Shown here: positions 24,593 to 32,387 of the stretch, piece after piece
Layout of the letters: each line of letters begins with the position of its first letter
How positions within the stretch are numbered: the first letter of the stretch is position 1
Origin: Bosea sp. AS-1
GTDB lineage: Bacteria; Pseudomonadota; Alphaproteobacteria; Rhizobiales; Beijerinckiaceae
Length of the DNA: 64,000 nucleotides
Direction: 5' to 3'
Assembly: GCF_002220095.1 (NCBI RefSeq)
Contig: NZ_CP022372.1
Location: forward strand, 5,086,501-5,150,500
Notes under the pieces: generated by a model
Databases searched by the model: none
What the model was told of the DNA's origin: nothing
Seen by the model: the letters and a program-made list of their open reading frames with translations, nothing else
Position numbers and translations under genes: made by a program

Positions 24593-26280
24593 TATGCCGC
24601 CAGAGAAAATTGTGGATCGTCCCACGGTGATGTCGGGTTGATGTGCCCTTCAGGATTTCGGCTCATCAGCATGGCGGCATTGAACGTTGCCACCAGAGGA
24701 TCGATCTTCGCGCGCCCAGCTGTCTGCTTTGTAATCAGAACAGCCCCGCCCCGGACTTCCGTCTTCGCGTTGCCTACGCACCACGCCATAAGACGCGATG
24801 CACCGTGCTTGAACGTGCCGTCCTTAAGCTTGCGCTCGAGCCCCCACGTCGCCGGCGACAATGCTGCGCCCTGTCGGACAGCCACCAGAGCGGAGCCAAC
24901 CACGCCTCGCGTCGCAAGTTCGTCGACAAGAGTGGCGACGCCGTATGGATCAAGCCCGACCGCATTCGCCTCAGGCAGTAACCCGGCGAGAAAAAGCTTC
25001 TCTACAATGTCAGCAGCCTCGCAAATATCCTGCGTGGCATCCTCACAAATAACCAAGTCCTGATCGCGCTCAAAGTCACGCAATACGGAAACGATGTCCT
25101 TTCGCCGCGAGATTACGTCGTCATGCGCCCATGCCTTATTCCAGCATAGCCAGTCGCGTGTCTCGCGACAGCGACCAATAACTGCTAGGCCGAATAGATC
25201 ATCGAGGCCGCCGCCATCAATGCCGATTGTGGCAACGTCTGAGCGCCTGATAATCTCGTCAAGCGTAAGCGTCTTGTCGCCCGCTGCTTCCCAATGGTCC
25301 GCGCCGGGCCATCGGTCGGAGCGTAGGTTTAATCCGATCTCAACGTTGAGATGCTTTGACAGGAACGTCCGGCGCGTGTCACCGTCGCCAGCCATCTCTT
25401 TGCGAAGCTCGTCCTCAATCCACTCCTGACTAACAGACCGCCCCATATTTGGGTTGGTGATATAGGCATTGGCAGGATTTAGGTACGCCTCGGCATCAAG
25501 CATATGCCGCGGAAACTCGTACAGCGCTCCAAGACTCTTGTTATCTGCGATCGTGCCGTCGCGGACGCCGCGAAAATAATCAAGCTTCGCCTTAAACACG
25601 CCGGCAGGCGGAGCGTCGGATTGCGTCGAAAGATAGATAACGAAACCTTCCGGCCGTGAAACGAGGCCGCCTGTGGCCTCGCGAAGCATGGCGTCGGCGT
25701 TCTCCTTCTTGCCGAACAGCCAAAGTTCGTCGACCAGCACGAACGACGCCTTCTTACCGCCCACCGTTTCATTGTCCGCCGCAACCACCTTAAGCGTCGC
25801 TCCAGTCGTGCGATGCTTAATCGTCTTGTAGTGGTCCTGAACGTGCATCATATCCCTGAGCACTGGGTCAGCTCGGATCATATCCGAGGCTGGCTTATAG
25901 GCGTTGTCAGCAACTTCCTTGGTGGGCGCCAGGATCAGAAGTTCGGCCGACTTTCGCCAGTTGCGAACCAGAGCCGTCACCATGATGCCGGCCGCCAGCG
26001 TGCTCTTTGAGTTCTTTTTGCTGATGAGCAGAAAGAAATCTCGGATCAACCGCTTACCAGTCTCGGCATCGTACGCGCCAAAGATGGCCGCGACGAAATC
26101 AAAAACCCACTGCTCACAAGCCTCGCCAAACGTAGGTTGCCCGGGGGCATCAACGATCCTAAGCGCCTTGAAAACCCTGAGGGCCTCTTCGGCTTCGCCA
26201 GCGAACAGCGGCTTTGGTATCAGCGACTCACGCCTGACGATGCGGTCCTCCCAGTCAGGGCAGGCCGTAGTCCAATCCAT
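24592..26280 (-). CDS. Terminase large subunit
   Basis: 562 residues. The ATPase Walker A-like segment is [15 protein letters not shown] and Walker B is [11 protein letters not shown]; the C-terminal nuclease domain has acidic residues in [11 protein letters not shown] and [10 protein letters not shown]. It belongs to the Terminase_1 type used by HK97-like cos phages. It packages DNA together with the small subunit and probably the HNH protein at 26777–27142. It lies 2 nt after the small subunit gene. Confidence 0.92.
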   Translation of the reverse strand: MDWTTACPDWEDRIVRRESLIPKPLFAGEAEEALRVFKALRIVDAPGQPTFGEACEQWVFDFVAAIFGAYDAETGKRLIRDFFLLISKKNSKSTLAAGIMVTALVRNWRKSAELLILAPTKEVADNAYKPASDMIRADPVLRDMMHVQDHYKTIKHRTTGATLKVVAADNETVGGKKASFVLVDELWLFGKKENADAMLREATGGLVSRPEGFVIYLSTQSDAPPAGVFKAKLDYFRGVRDGTIADNKSLGALYEFPRHMLDAEAYLNPANAYITNPNMGRSVSQEWIEDELRKEMAGDGDTRRTFLSKHLNVEIGLNLRSDRWPGADHWEAAGDKTLTLDEIIRRSDVATIGIDGGGLDDLFGLAVIGRCRETRDWLCWNKAWAHDDVISRRKDIVSVLRDFERDQDLVICEDATQDICEAADIVEKLFLAGLLPEANAVGLDPYGVATLVDELATRGVVGSALVAVRQGAALSPATWGLERKLKDGTFKHGASRLMAWCVGNAKTEVRGGAVLITKQTAGRAKIDPLVATFNAAMLMSRNPEGHINPTSPWDDPQFSLAA

Positions 26281-26282
26281 AA

Positions 26283-26603
26283 TTACCCTTTAGGCGCCTC
26301 CGGCGTGGCAAACGGGCTGGCCTCCGCCAACCTCTCAGCCTCGGCCTGCTGCTGCTCTTTTTTACCGCCTGCTGCAGACTCGGCTCGTGCATGGCAGAAC
26401 GGCGCAGCAGCCACAGCCATACGGTCGCGGCGGTCATTATCCGCCTCGCCGTCGTTCATCACAGTGAGCATGTAGTCGAGCGGCGTCATCCCCGATTGAC
26501 GCGCCGCCTTCTTGATATCCGGAGCAACCTTGATAGGCTTTGCCTTTGGGGCTTTCGCGCCTTTAGGGCGTCCGGCCCCCGCGCGAAATCCGCCGCTGGC
26601 CAT
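26283..26603 (-). CDS. Terminase small subunit
   Basis: 106 residues. The basic, Gly-rich N-terminus ([16 protein letters not shown]) is typical of small terminase or packaging DNA-binding proteins, followed by a helical core ([20 protein letters not shown]). Its position directly before the large subunit supports the call. The C-terminus is Ala/Glu/Gln-rich. Confidence 0.82.
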   Translation of the reverse strand: MASGGFRAGAGRPKGAKAPKAKPIKVAPDIKKAARQSGMTPLDYMLTVMNDGEADNDRRDRMAVAAAPFCHARAESAAGGKKEQQQAEAERLAEASPFATPEAPKG

Positions 26604-26746
26604 GGTCTTGTTTTCGGCTCTCGCCGACTCCTAAAAAATCAAAGATTCGGATTTTAGTTGCGAATGAGTTCACCGCGGGTGCGGCGAATCGGCGTGTCTT
26701 TCAGGACACACCCACCCCCTCCGCCCCAAAACGGCACATGCTGCAT

Positions 26747-26760
26747 TGCATCATGATGCA
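26747..26760. promoter_or_regulatory. Perfect 14-bp palindrome between HNH and terminase genes
   Basis: TGCATCATGATGCA is fully self-complementary and lies in the 173-bp gap between the HNH gene and the terminase small subunit gene. The gap also holds a hairpin GTGTC-tttcag-GACAC near 26695. This is where packaging sites often lie in cos phages. A regulatory role is also possible. Confidence 0.35.
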
Positions 26761-26776
26761 TTTTCGCAACACTCGA

Positions 26777-27142
26777 TCAATCCCACACTCCGACTGGCTC
26801 GGCTTTCTCTTCCCGCTGCTTGACCGTGTCGTGGCACTCCTTGCAGAGGCACTGAATGTTGTTTCGGTCCCAGAACAACGCTGCCCTGCCGCGGTGAGGC
26901 TTGATGTGGTCGGCAACCAGCAAGGATGTATCGCCCTCGATGCGACCGCACCGCTGACAGGAGTACAGCGCATCGAGCAACACCTCGGCGCGCATGTCCT
27001 TCCATCGCTTGAGGCCGTACCACTTGCGCCACGCCTGTGTGGCATAGCGCTGCGCACTGCGCGTGCGCTCTTGTGATGCGTTAGCAGTCAGCGTGTGTGG
27101 TAGTCTGTTCAGCGTTGGGCCTAGCGTGGTGAGCTTAGTCAT
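26777..27142 (-). CDS. HNH endonuclease of the packaging module
   Basis: 121 residues. The HNH core is visible: CQRCG zinc knuckle, LLVADHIKPHRG with the catalytic His, and NIQCLCKECHDTVK with the second knuckle. HNH proteins beside terminase genes are an established part of many cos-phage packaging machines, helping cut cos. The N-terminal ~50 residues are basic. A homing nuclease is the less likely alternative because it sits at the canonical place. Confidence 0.88.
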   Translation of the reverse strand: MTKLTTLGPTLNRLPHTLTANASQERTRSAQRYATQAWRKWYGLKRWKDMRAEVLLDALYSCQRCGRIEGDTSLLVADHIKPHRGRAALFWDRNNIQCLCKECHDTVKQREEKAEPVGVWD

Positions 27143-27153
27143 ACCTCAACCAG

Positions 27154-27354
27154 CTAGTTGTCATCCCGTCGCTTGAACTGGACGACGGTCGATTGCTCTT
27201 CGAAAACGCAATCTTTCAAAGGGATATGCACCACCGCAACAAGCTCCTCGCCGTTGCTAGCAATGCTGATGACCCGCGAGCCCAGCGCATAATGCCCGGC
27301 GACGGCCAGGTTCATGTGGCCTTCGTTGTTTCTGACTATGGCTACGTTGGGCAA
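27154..27354 (-). CDS. Small hypothetical protein between tRNA and HNH gene
   Basis: 66 residues, starting with TTG at 27354 and a good GGAG about 6 nt upstream. Beta-rich (SRVISIASNGEELVAVVHIP) with a basic end (FKRRDDN). The sequence composition is AT-richer than the terminase genes. Function unknown. Confidence 0.5.
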   Translation of the reverse strand: MPNVAIVRNNEGHMNLAVAGHYALGSRVISIASNGEELVAVVHIPLKDCVFEEQSTVVQFKRRDDN

Positions 27355-27379
27355 TGGCGTCTCCTTACGCTTGCGGTGA

Positions 27380-27454
27380 TGGTGCCGGCGGAGAGGATCA
27401 AACTCCCGACCCGCGAATTACAAAAACGCCGCTCTACCACTGAGCTACGCCGGC
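27380..27454 (-). tRNA. tRNA-Thr(UGU)-like gene
   Basis: Read on the minus strand: acceptor GCCGGCG paired with CGCCGGC, an encoded ACCA end, D arm GCTC-AGTGGTA-GAGC, T arm GGGAG-TTTGATC-CTCTC and anticodon loop TTTGTAA, giving anticodon TGT. Arm lengths match bacterial tRNA-Thr(UGU). Two of the five anticodon-stem pairs are T-T mismatches (GCGTT with TTCGC), and the T loop has T where C56 is expected. It may be a working but unusual phage tRNA or a decaying one. Confidence 0.75.
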
Positions 27455-27827
27455 ATTGGCGCCCGTCCGCCATCCGGCGGCAATCTGCGCACATGGCCCG
27501 AACCACGGGCCGAATATCGAAGGCGGGTAGGGAATGCGCTGGCAAGCCAGCATGCAGCAGCCCTTCACCACGCCGCTACTCGGCGATCAACCCGAGTGCC
27601 CGGTTTGTACCCGGTGACAAGTTTGGGGTGGCTGACAGCGTTGCCTACTCGCTTCAGCGGTATACTTGCCTGGAACCGTAGACACATCCAAGCGCAGAAA
27701 GGACACCGTTACCGGGCCTCGCGCACCCCAAGAAAGAAGGCAATGGAACGGTCCTGCCAAAGCCAACCAGAAGACCACACACCTTACGGCGCATCGGGAC
27801 TCTCCGAACCCTTTTGCCCTTGCGGGT

Positions 27828-27880
27828 GGGTGGCCATAATCACGTTGCCCATTCGGGCGAATAAGTGTGCGTGGCCACCC
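27828..27880. repeat. Nested inverted repeat, 53 bp
   Basis: Outer stem GGGTGGCCA (27828–27836) with TGGCCACCC (27872–27880), 9 bp perfect; inner hairpin GCCC-ATTC-GGGC (27847–27858). No ORF uses it. It could form a stable RNA or a DNA-recognition structure. Confidence 0.55.
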
Positions 27881-27974
27881 CTACGGCCGCAGCCGGCAAT
27901 CCTTGTGCCCGCGCCACGCTAAGAATGCTCGCCTGTCCGGCGTGCGAGCTTTAAAGGTGCGCCGGCACCATAAG

Positions 27975-28042
27975 AGCCGGGGAGACCGTCACGGTACTGC
28001 CGCTATATGCGGGCTCGCGCGCTGCCGTCTTTGTCCCCGGCT
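27975..28042. repeat. Three-way-junction-like element, 68 bp
   Basis: A perfect 8-bp outer stem AGCCGGGG/CCCCGGCT (27975–27982 with 28035–28042) encloses two hairpins, ACCG-TCA-CGGT (about 27985–27995) and CCGC-TATAT-GCGG (about 27999–28011). It is tRNA-sized but has no valid D loop, anticodon loop or T arm, so I do not call it a tRNA. Confidence 0.5.
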
Positions 28043-28093
28043 GACACCGCGAGGGGGCCTTTTCGGCGCGTGTCTCGCAGCTAGAATAAGAAA

Positions 28094-28113
28094 GGCAAGG
28101 CCGAAGCCTCGCC
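28094..28113 (-). terminator. Candidate intrinsic terminator in the structured region
   Basis: The stem GGCGAGGC-TTCG-GCCTTGCC (one mismatch) is followed on the minus strand by TTTCTTATTC. It would end or attenuate transcripts coming leftward from the gene at 28543–29451. The T tract is imperfect. Confidence 0.45.
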
Positions 28114-28164
28114 AGTTTTAGCGCGATGCGTCCAGAGGGGACAACCCGCACCGCAATCTCGAAA

Positions 28165-28223
28165 GCCCCGGGGAGCTAGGCCAATCGGCCAACGCCGCAC
28201 CAGCAGCGCGCTCTACCCGGGGC
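28165..28223. repeat. tRNA-sized stem-closed element, 59 bp
   Basis: Outer stem GCCCCGG/CCGGGGC (28165–28171 with 28217–28223) continues inward as GAGC/GCTC, and contains a hairpin GGCC-AATC-GGCC (about 28178–28189). The fragments GGTAGAGC and TAGCTC on the minus strand look like tRNA D-arm pieces, but they are in the wrong order for a tRNA. Confidence 0.45.
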
Positions 28224-28315
28224 GAACCGGCAAACGCGGGAAGGAGAGGCCCGCAAGCCGGTTGGTTAGGAAGGCGACCGGGTAACAATAGGGTCCGGCT
28301 CCAGCCTTCCAATCT

Positions 28316-28471
28316 TCATTCGTCTTCTTCGTCGTCGCCAACACGATAACGAACGCGCTTGCCTTCAAGCGCATCAACGTCGTAACCAAGGTCAAGGAGT
28401 CGCATGGCCAGATCTACCGGCAGAGGTTGACCGCGCGCCAACAGGCGCCGCGCCATTTCGATAAAAGACAT
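28316..28471 (-). CDS. Small acidic-tailed protein, 51 aa
   Basis: Begins at the ATG at 28471 (MSFIEMARRLLARGQPLPVD) and ends in an acidic run (DDEEDE). Codon use is normal for this phage and the amphipathic helix pattern (LAMRLLDLGYDVDAL) looks protein-like. The ribosome-binding site is weak. It follows the HTH-like protein gene and may be part of its transcript. Function unknown. Confidence 0.45.
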   Translation of the reverse strand: MSFIEMARRLLARGQPLPVDLAMRLLDLGYDVDALEGKRVRYRVGDDEEDE

Positions 28472-28542
28472 TCACGAAATCTTGTCGCTTCGTTCTTGCG
28501 ACCCCTTCACCCTACACCGGACAACTCGGCGAAATCCCTACC

Positions 28543-29451
28543 CTAAGCAGAATATTTTCTTAGGGCGGCGGAAAGATTATCGTTCGCAGCCTGCAGGCGC
28601 TTTCGCCCACCGCTCTTTTTGTCCGCATAGGATGGAGATTGCCCAGCAGCGATACCAACTTCGGTATACGTTCCGGCCTCCATCGCAACGTCCAGCGTCG
28701 CAACGTCCTCCGCCTTCATTTCCGCCATGGCAGCATCCCAAATCTCGCGCTGCACGATCGCTCCGACCATGTCCTGCCATGGCGCAGGAACTTCGGATCC
28801 ACCACCAACGGCAGTCTGCATTCCGTTGAAATTCTCCGCCACGCGCTCAGCGACGGCCGGCAGTCCAGCCGGATAGCGCTTCACTGGAGGCATGTTGGTC
28901 GTATTGGCAATCGCCTCGTCCAGCATCGCTTGCGCTTCGTCGCGACTGAAACCGCGCCCATTCCTGCGCTTGTTGCGTTTGGTTCGCGTCGGCACATCCA
29001 CATCAAAAGACTCGGCGAAATACTCGTTGCTGCGGCGGAGGTAATCGCCCCCGTAGCCGCGCCCGCCGAGTGCTGTTTCCGCCTTCTCGCGGCAACCAAG
29101 CATTGCGCCGACAGGCATGACGCGGTCGTACTCGATGACGGATCGATCAGCGCCGCGCTTGAAGTCCTTCTCCGTCTGCGTGCCGTCTGAGAAGCGCAGC
29201 CTGCCTATGCGGATCGTCTGGCCCTCGGCGTTGCGCTCGATATCGCCCGTCGCAACCTGCCGCATAATCTCGTCAACAGACGGCGTCATGCGGATGTCGC
29301 GCTCCTGGCTGAATGCCAAAACGTCTTCGTCGTTGCTATTGGCAGGCGTCGTCGCCCAGTTGCTGCCGAGAGGTTCATGCGGCCCTTCGGGCCGATTGCG
29401 GTACGCCATAAGGGCGGCGAGCTGTTCAGCGAGTGAGCCGTGCCGTGCCAT
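28543..29451 (-). CDS. Repressor-controlled protein with HTH-like C-terminus, candidate late regulator
   Basis: 302 residues from the ATG at 29451 (MARHGSLAEQLAALMAYRNR). The frame is open further upstream, but that part is the operator read as codons, so I reject it. The middle has a basic segment (TRTKRNKRRNGRG). The last ~70 residues (AEDVATLDVAMEAGT, then YTEVGIAAGQSPSYADKK) resemble a helix-turn-helix or sigma region 4-like domain. It has a repressor-type promoter and stands upstream of the packaging and structural genes, the place of a late-gene activator. That role is inference. Confidence 0.6.
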   Translation of the reverse strand: MARHGSLAEQLAALMAYRNRPEGPHEPLGSNWATTPANSNDEDVLAFSQERDIRMTPSVDEIMRQVATGDIERNAEGQTIRIGRLRFSDGTQTEKDFKRGADRSVIEYDRVMPVGAMLGCREKAETALGGRGYGGDYLRRSNEYFAESFDVDVPTRTKRNKRRNGRGFSRDEAQAMLDEAIANTTNMPPVKRYPAGLPAVAERVAENFNGMQTAVGGGSEVPAPWQDMVGAIVQREIWDAAMAEMKAEDVATLDVAMEAGTYTEVGIAAGQSPSYADKKSGGRKRLQAANDNLSAALRKYSA

Positions 29452-29543
29452 GCTTGTGTCCTGTGAATATGGGCGGATGGCGCTGCGCAGCGTTGACTCA
29501 CGGCCAGGACATCCCCAACCCCTCGGAACCATCCGACTCCCTT

Positions 29544-29574
29544 CACTATGGCTATGTTTGACGTCAAAAGTCAA
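29544..29574 (-). promoter_or_regulatory. Repressor-type promoter/operator P2
   Basis: Minus strand: TTGACT (29574–29569), 18-bp spacer containing TTTGACGTCAAA, then CATAGT (29549–29544). The -10 is weaker than in the other copies. It drives the HTH-like gene at 28543–29451 with a leader of about 85 nt. Confidence 0.75.
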
Positions 29575-29579
29575 GAGTG

Positions 29580-30026
29580 CTAAACAGGACGGTTGTCATT
29601 CGCCGGCGGCTCCCAGTGCGGGATCGGCAAGCCGAGCCGGGAGGAGACGAGTGCCGTGGTTAGTTCGATAGCTTCGTCCTCGGATGATGGCGCCAGCACG
29701 ACTACGTCGTGCCCGAGATTAGTTAGCTCCAAGTGCGCCTCGTCCTGCTCGTCGCTGGTCGTGCCGTCGCTGCGCTTGAACTCGATCAGCAGCAGCTTGC
29801 CTTGTGGGAGGTAGACACGAACGTCCGGCTCGCCGGCGTTTATGCCCGTCGCCGACGCGTGCCCTTGCTCGCGGAGAGTGCGCCGGGCCGAGTTCATGTC
29901 CCCCGCCACACGAATGGGCCAGCCGACCTGCCGGTAGCGGCGCAGCCATTTCACTGCCGCAGCCTGCAGGTGCCACTCCTTGAGCGGCGCGCCGGATTTT
30001 GCTGTGGGTTTGGGTTTTCGGGCCAT
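29580..30026 (-). CDS. VRR-NUC domain nuclease
   Basis: 148 residues from the ATG at 30026 with AAGGA upstream. The PD-(D/E)XK-type core is visible: GINAGEPDVRVYLP (acidic residue) and KLLLIEFKRSDG (E-x-K), then a Gln/Glu pair in TSDEQDEAHLELTN. Stand-alone phage VRR-NUC proteins are thought to be Holliday-junction or structure-specific nucleases. It lies just downstream of the IS element and ends 6 nt before promoter P2. Confidence 0.82.
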   Translation of the reverse strand: MARKPKPTAKSGAPLKEWHLQAAAVKWLRRYRQVGWPIRVAGDMNSARRTLREQGHASATGINAGEPDVRVYLPQGKLLLIEFKRSDGTTSDEQDEAHLELTNLGHDVVVLAPSSEDEAIELTTALVSSRLGLPIPHWEPPANDNRPV

Positions 30027-30185
30027 TGTTGTCCTTGTACGTGTATAATCCAACCACTTAAAAACCATAGGGTATGAGATACTAACTACAATACGTCTTA
30101 TATATATGTGTGTTATTATATAAGAGTATTGATTTTATTGATGATTTTTAATTTATTCCCGTTGTAAATGGGGTTACAACGGTTG
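30027..30185. promoter_or_regulatory. AT-rich intergenic region with GTTGTAA/TTACAAC sites
   Basis: Much more AT-rich than the prophage average (tatatatatgtgtgtta and similar). It contains GTTGTAA-N6-TTACAAC (30161–30180) and, next to it, the left half of a GTTGTACAAC palindrome cut by the IS insertion. A TATAAT on the minus strand (near 30112–30117) could be the -10 of a promoter for the VRR-NUC gene. These look like operators of a second regulator. Confidence 0.5.
30181..30185. repeat. Left target-site duplication GGTTG of the IS element
   Basis: GGTTG immediately precedes the left end of the IS (TGTTGTAGCCCCC) and is repeated at 31514–31518. A 5-bp duplication fits IS3-family insertion. 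Confidence 0.8.
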
Positions 30186-30215
30186 TGTTGTAGCCCCCAA
30201 AAGCCCGGACATTTC

Positions 30216-31450
30216 TCACGGTGCTGCATGGGCCGCGATGAACTCGCGGGGTGAACGATATCCGAGCGACCTGTGCGGGTGAAGCTCGTTGTAGTGGTCG
30301 AACCATTCCGGCAGGGCGAGCATGACGGTTTTGGCATCGGGGATGGGATTCACCGAGACGTAGTCGCGCTTGAAGGTTCGCACGAAGGCTTCGGCCATGC
30401 CGTTGCTCTGCGGGCTCTGGACCGGAGTTGTGAGCGGCTCCAGGCCGATATCGCGGGCAAAGCGGCGGGTCGGACCTGCGATGTAGCAGGAGCCGTTATC
30501 GGTCAGCCATTCGATGGTCTGCGGCAGGCGGTTGACCTTGCCGAAGCGGTGCTCGACGGCGGTGACCATCAGGTCGCAGACATCTTCGCCCTTGATGCCC
30601 TCGGTGGTGGCGACATGGCCAATGGCTTCCCGGTCGCAGCAATCGAGCGCGAAGGCGACGCGGACCTTTTCGCCGTTGTCGCAGCCGATCTCGAAGCCGT
30701 CCGAGCACCAGCGCAGGTTGGAGCGTTCGACGGCGATGCGGCCGTCGTGACGGCGCTCGACCCCGCCAGCATGGCGTTCGAGCAGAAGGCCATGGACCTT
30801 CATCACCCGATAGACGCGCTTGCGATTGGCGGGCGCACGGCCCTCGGTCAGGGCTTTGCGGCGCAATCTGGCCCAGACGCGAGCATAGCCGTAGGTTGGC
30901 ATGTCCTCGATGACCGTCTCGATCTCGGACAGGAGCGCCTCTTCCGGCAGGGGCGGACGGCCTCTGCGCTGGGGAGAGCGCCCGGCCGTCCGCTGCGCCA
31001 GCCGGGCGGCGAGATGCGAACGGGCCACGTCCAGCGTCGCGGCGACGGTGTTCATGGCAAACCGTCCTTGGGCAGCGACAGCGACCGCAATCTCCGTTTT
31101 TTTATATCCTCCGCCAGTTCGAGGGCGTCCTTCAGGATTTCCACCTCCAGGGTCTTCTTGCCCAGGAGCCGCTGCAATTCGCGGATTTGCTCCTGCTGCG
31201 CCCGGAAGGCGGAGGCCGGGACCACTTCCTCCTCGGCCGCCGTCGCGGTCAGCGCCCCTTGCTCGGCAAGCCGCCGCCACGTGAAAAGCTGGTTCGGCGA
31301 CACGCCGCACCGGCGTGCCACAAGGCTGACCGTGACACCCGCCTCGCGCGTCTGCGCGACGATCTCCAACTTCTCCGCAACCGACCACCGGCGACGCCGC
31401 TCAGGCCCGGTCAGGACCTCAACCTTCGGATAAGAACCAGTCATAGACAC
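30216..31450 (-). CDS. IS3-family transposase OrfAB (programmed -1 frameshift)
   Basis: OrfA (31052–31450, 132 aa) has an N-terminal helix-turn-helix (VSLVARRCGVSPNQLFTWRR) and a leucine-zipper-like helix. OrfB carries the rve/DDE integrase core: SNLRWCSDGFEI, IEWLTDNGSC and QSPQSNGMAEAFVRTFKRDY. The frames meet at A7 (31097–31103), read A-AAA-AAA in the OrfA frame (codons 117–118). Slipping -1 gives a 411-residue OrfAB, the active transposase of this family. Confidence 0.92.
31097..31103 (-). promoter_or_regulatory. Transposase frameshift site A7
   Basis: Seven A residues on the minus strand in the phase A-AAA-AAA, followed in the -1 frame by ACG GAG ATT. This is the standard IS3-family -1 slippery site. 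Confidence 0.85.
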
Positions 31451-31513
31451 GACATTACTCCCAACCCTTATTTTAAGGGTGAGACCTGTCCGGGGAATTC
31501 GGGGGCCGTTTCA

Positions 31514-31518
31514 GGTTG
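31514..31518. repeat. Right target-site duplication GGTTG of the IS element
   Basis: Directly follows the right terminal repeat and matches 30181–30185. Together with the next bases it restores an intact GTTGTACAAC palindrome at 31515–31524. Confidence 0.8.
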
Positions 31519-31570
31519 TACAACGAGTGCCCTGTAGAGAGGCGCCCGTTGCAGTTCTTACAAGGATCCC

Positions 31571-32023
31571 TCAATGAGTGGTGCTGTTTTTCTCCATGTG
31601 GAGTCGCAGGCTTTCGCCGAGGCCGCCTGGCCTAGGTCGACTAAGTATCTCATTGACTTCCTTGTTGCTGAGTTTTGGCCGCAATGTCTTGGCGCTTATT
31701 GACTTAGCCTCGGCCTCAGCCTTGGGTCTCTCGATTTTAATGTTACCCTCGGCCATCCTATAGATAACCTCCGGAAAATCGGAGAACCATTCTCCCTTGC
31801 GCCATTTGCGCTTCGCCGCGTCAAGTGCGACTGTTTCGATTGCTGCAGCGGCAGCCCTCGAGTGGCATTTTACAGTCTTGAAAACGTAACAATCATACGG
31901 ATTATTCGCGTTGATCTGCGACAATCGCGAAGTGACGTTCTCCGACAAGCCGATCTTACAGAACGGCATGGGACGCCCTTGGCTTCTCATCCCAATAAAG
32001 TAGACATAACACGGCTTAGTCAC
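31571..32023 (-). CDS. T5orf172/GIY-YIG-like nuclease domain protein
   Basis: 150 residues. The N-terminus (CYVYFIGMRSQGRPMPFCKI, then GLSENVTSRLSQINANNP) and the later RKGEWFSDFPEVI are typical of T5orf172 domains, a GIY-YIG-related fold found in many phage proteins. The C-terminal third is basic and probably unstructured. It overlaps the preceding gene by 4 nt (ATGA) and so belongs to the operon of promoter P3. Exact substrate unknown. Confidence 0.78.
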   Translation of the reverse strand: MTKPCYVYFIGMRSQGRPMPFCKIGLSENVTSRLSQINANNPYDCYVFKTVKCHSRAAAAAIETVALDAAKRKWRKGEWFSDFPEVIYRMAEGNIKIERPKAEAEAKSISAKTLRPKLSNKEVNEILSRPRPGGLGESLRLHMEKNSTTH

Positions 32024-32343
32024 GCGCGGTTCCTCTTCTGTTTCACCTCGCTAAGCGGCACGCTGATCCCAAGAGCCGCCTTCCTGCAGTCCAGCGTATT
32101 TCCTTGCGATTTAACCCTCTTTCCGGGTGCAGGCTTCACGAACATCCTGCGCATGTAGAGCGTCTCACCTTTGACGCTGGTAACGGCATAAACGTTCTTG
32201 CCTGCTACCATGGCGGACCAAGGGTACGATGCGATTGCCGGCACATCCTCCGCGTCGATGATCGCCTCGTACCCCTTCGTCAGGGGCACATAAGCCACCT
32301 TCCCTTCAATGCGAATTGGCCTGTCTGGCGTTTTCCGACCCAT
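32020..32343 (-). CDS. Degenerate HNH-like DNA-binding protein
   Basis: 107 residues from the ATG at 32343, which has a perfect GGAGGG 6 nt upstream. The layout (AIIDAEDVPAIASYPWSAM, then KNVYAVTSVKGETLYMRRMF) follows the N-terminal half of small phage HNH/AP2-type endonucleases. Where these have an Asp-His-x-Asn core the present protein reads VKSQGNTLDCRKAALG, so the catalytic His is missing. It may be a DNA-binding remnant reused for regulation. It is the first gene after promoter P3. Confidence 0.55.
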   Translation of the reverse strand: MGRKTPDRPIRIEGKVAYVPLTKGYEAIIDAEDVPAIASYPWSAMVAGKNVYAVTSVKGETLYMRRMFVKPAPGKRVKSQGNTLDCRKAALGISVPLSEVKQKRNRA

Positions 32344-32387
32344 ATTCCCTCCAAACAAAAAAGCGCCGGCTGATGCCGACGCTCGTT

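Larger units (their letters stand above)
27455..28315. other. Hairpin-rich region without credible genes
   Basis: The open frames here (for example plus-strand 27596–27922) lack ribosome-binding sites and protein-like composition. The stretch instead holds many perfect GC-rich inverted repeats: GGCCCG/CGGGCC (27495–27511), TTGGGGTG/CACCCCAA (27623 and 27724), CCGGCG/CGCCGG (27937 and 27960), plus the three elements listed separately. It follows the tRNA-like gene and lies upstream of the packaging genes, so a cos/packaging region, structured RNA, or a decayed tRNA array are the main options. Confidence 0.5.
30186..31513 (-). mobile_element. Complete IS3-family insertion sequence, 1328 bp
   Basis: Terminal inverted repeats: left TGTTGTAGCCCCC, right (reverse complement) TGAAACGGCCCCC, with further matches CCCGGACATTTCTCAC/CCCGGACAGGTCTCAC inside. 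Flanked by 5-bp direct repeats GGTTG. It carries orfA and orfB joined by a -1 frameshift. The ends and duplication are intact, so the insertion looks recent. It sits in the intergenic region between the T5orf172 gene and the VRR-NUC gene and destroys no gene. Confidence 0.9.

Noticed and set aside
27596..27922. Plus-strand open frame of 108 codons in the structured region
   Set aside because: No ribosome-binding site, atypical composition, and it crosses several perfect hairpins; I treat the region as non-coding.
27975..28042. A second tRNA
   Set aside because: The outer stem and length fit, but the D loop is only 3 nt and no anticodon or T arm can be drawn on either strand.
29452..29574. 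Longer start for the HTH-like protein at 29574
   Set aside because: The extra N-terminal residues (T-F-D-V-K-H) are simply the translated operator/promoter sequence, and no ribosome-binding site precedes them.
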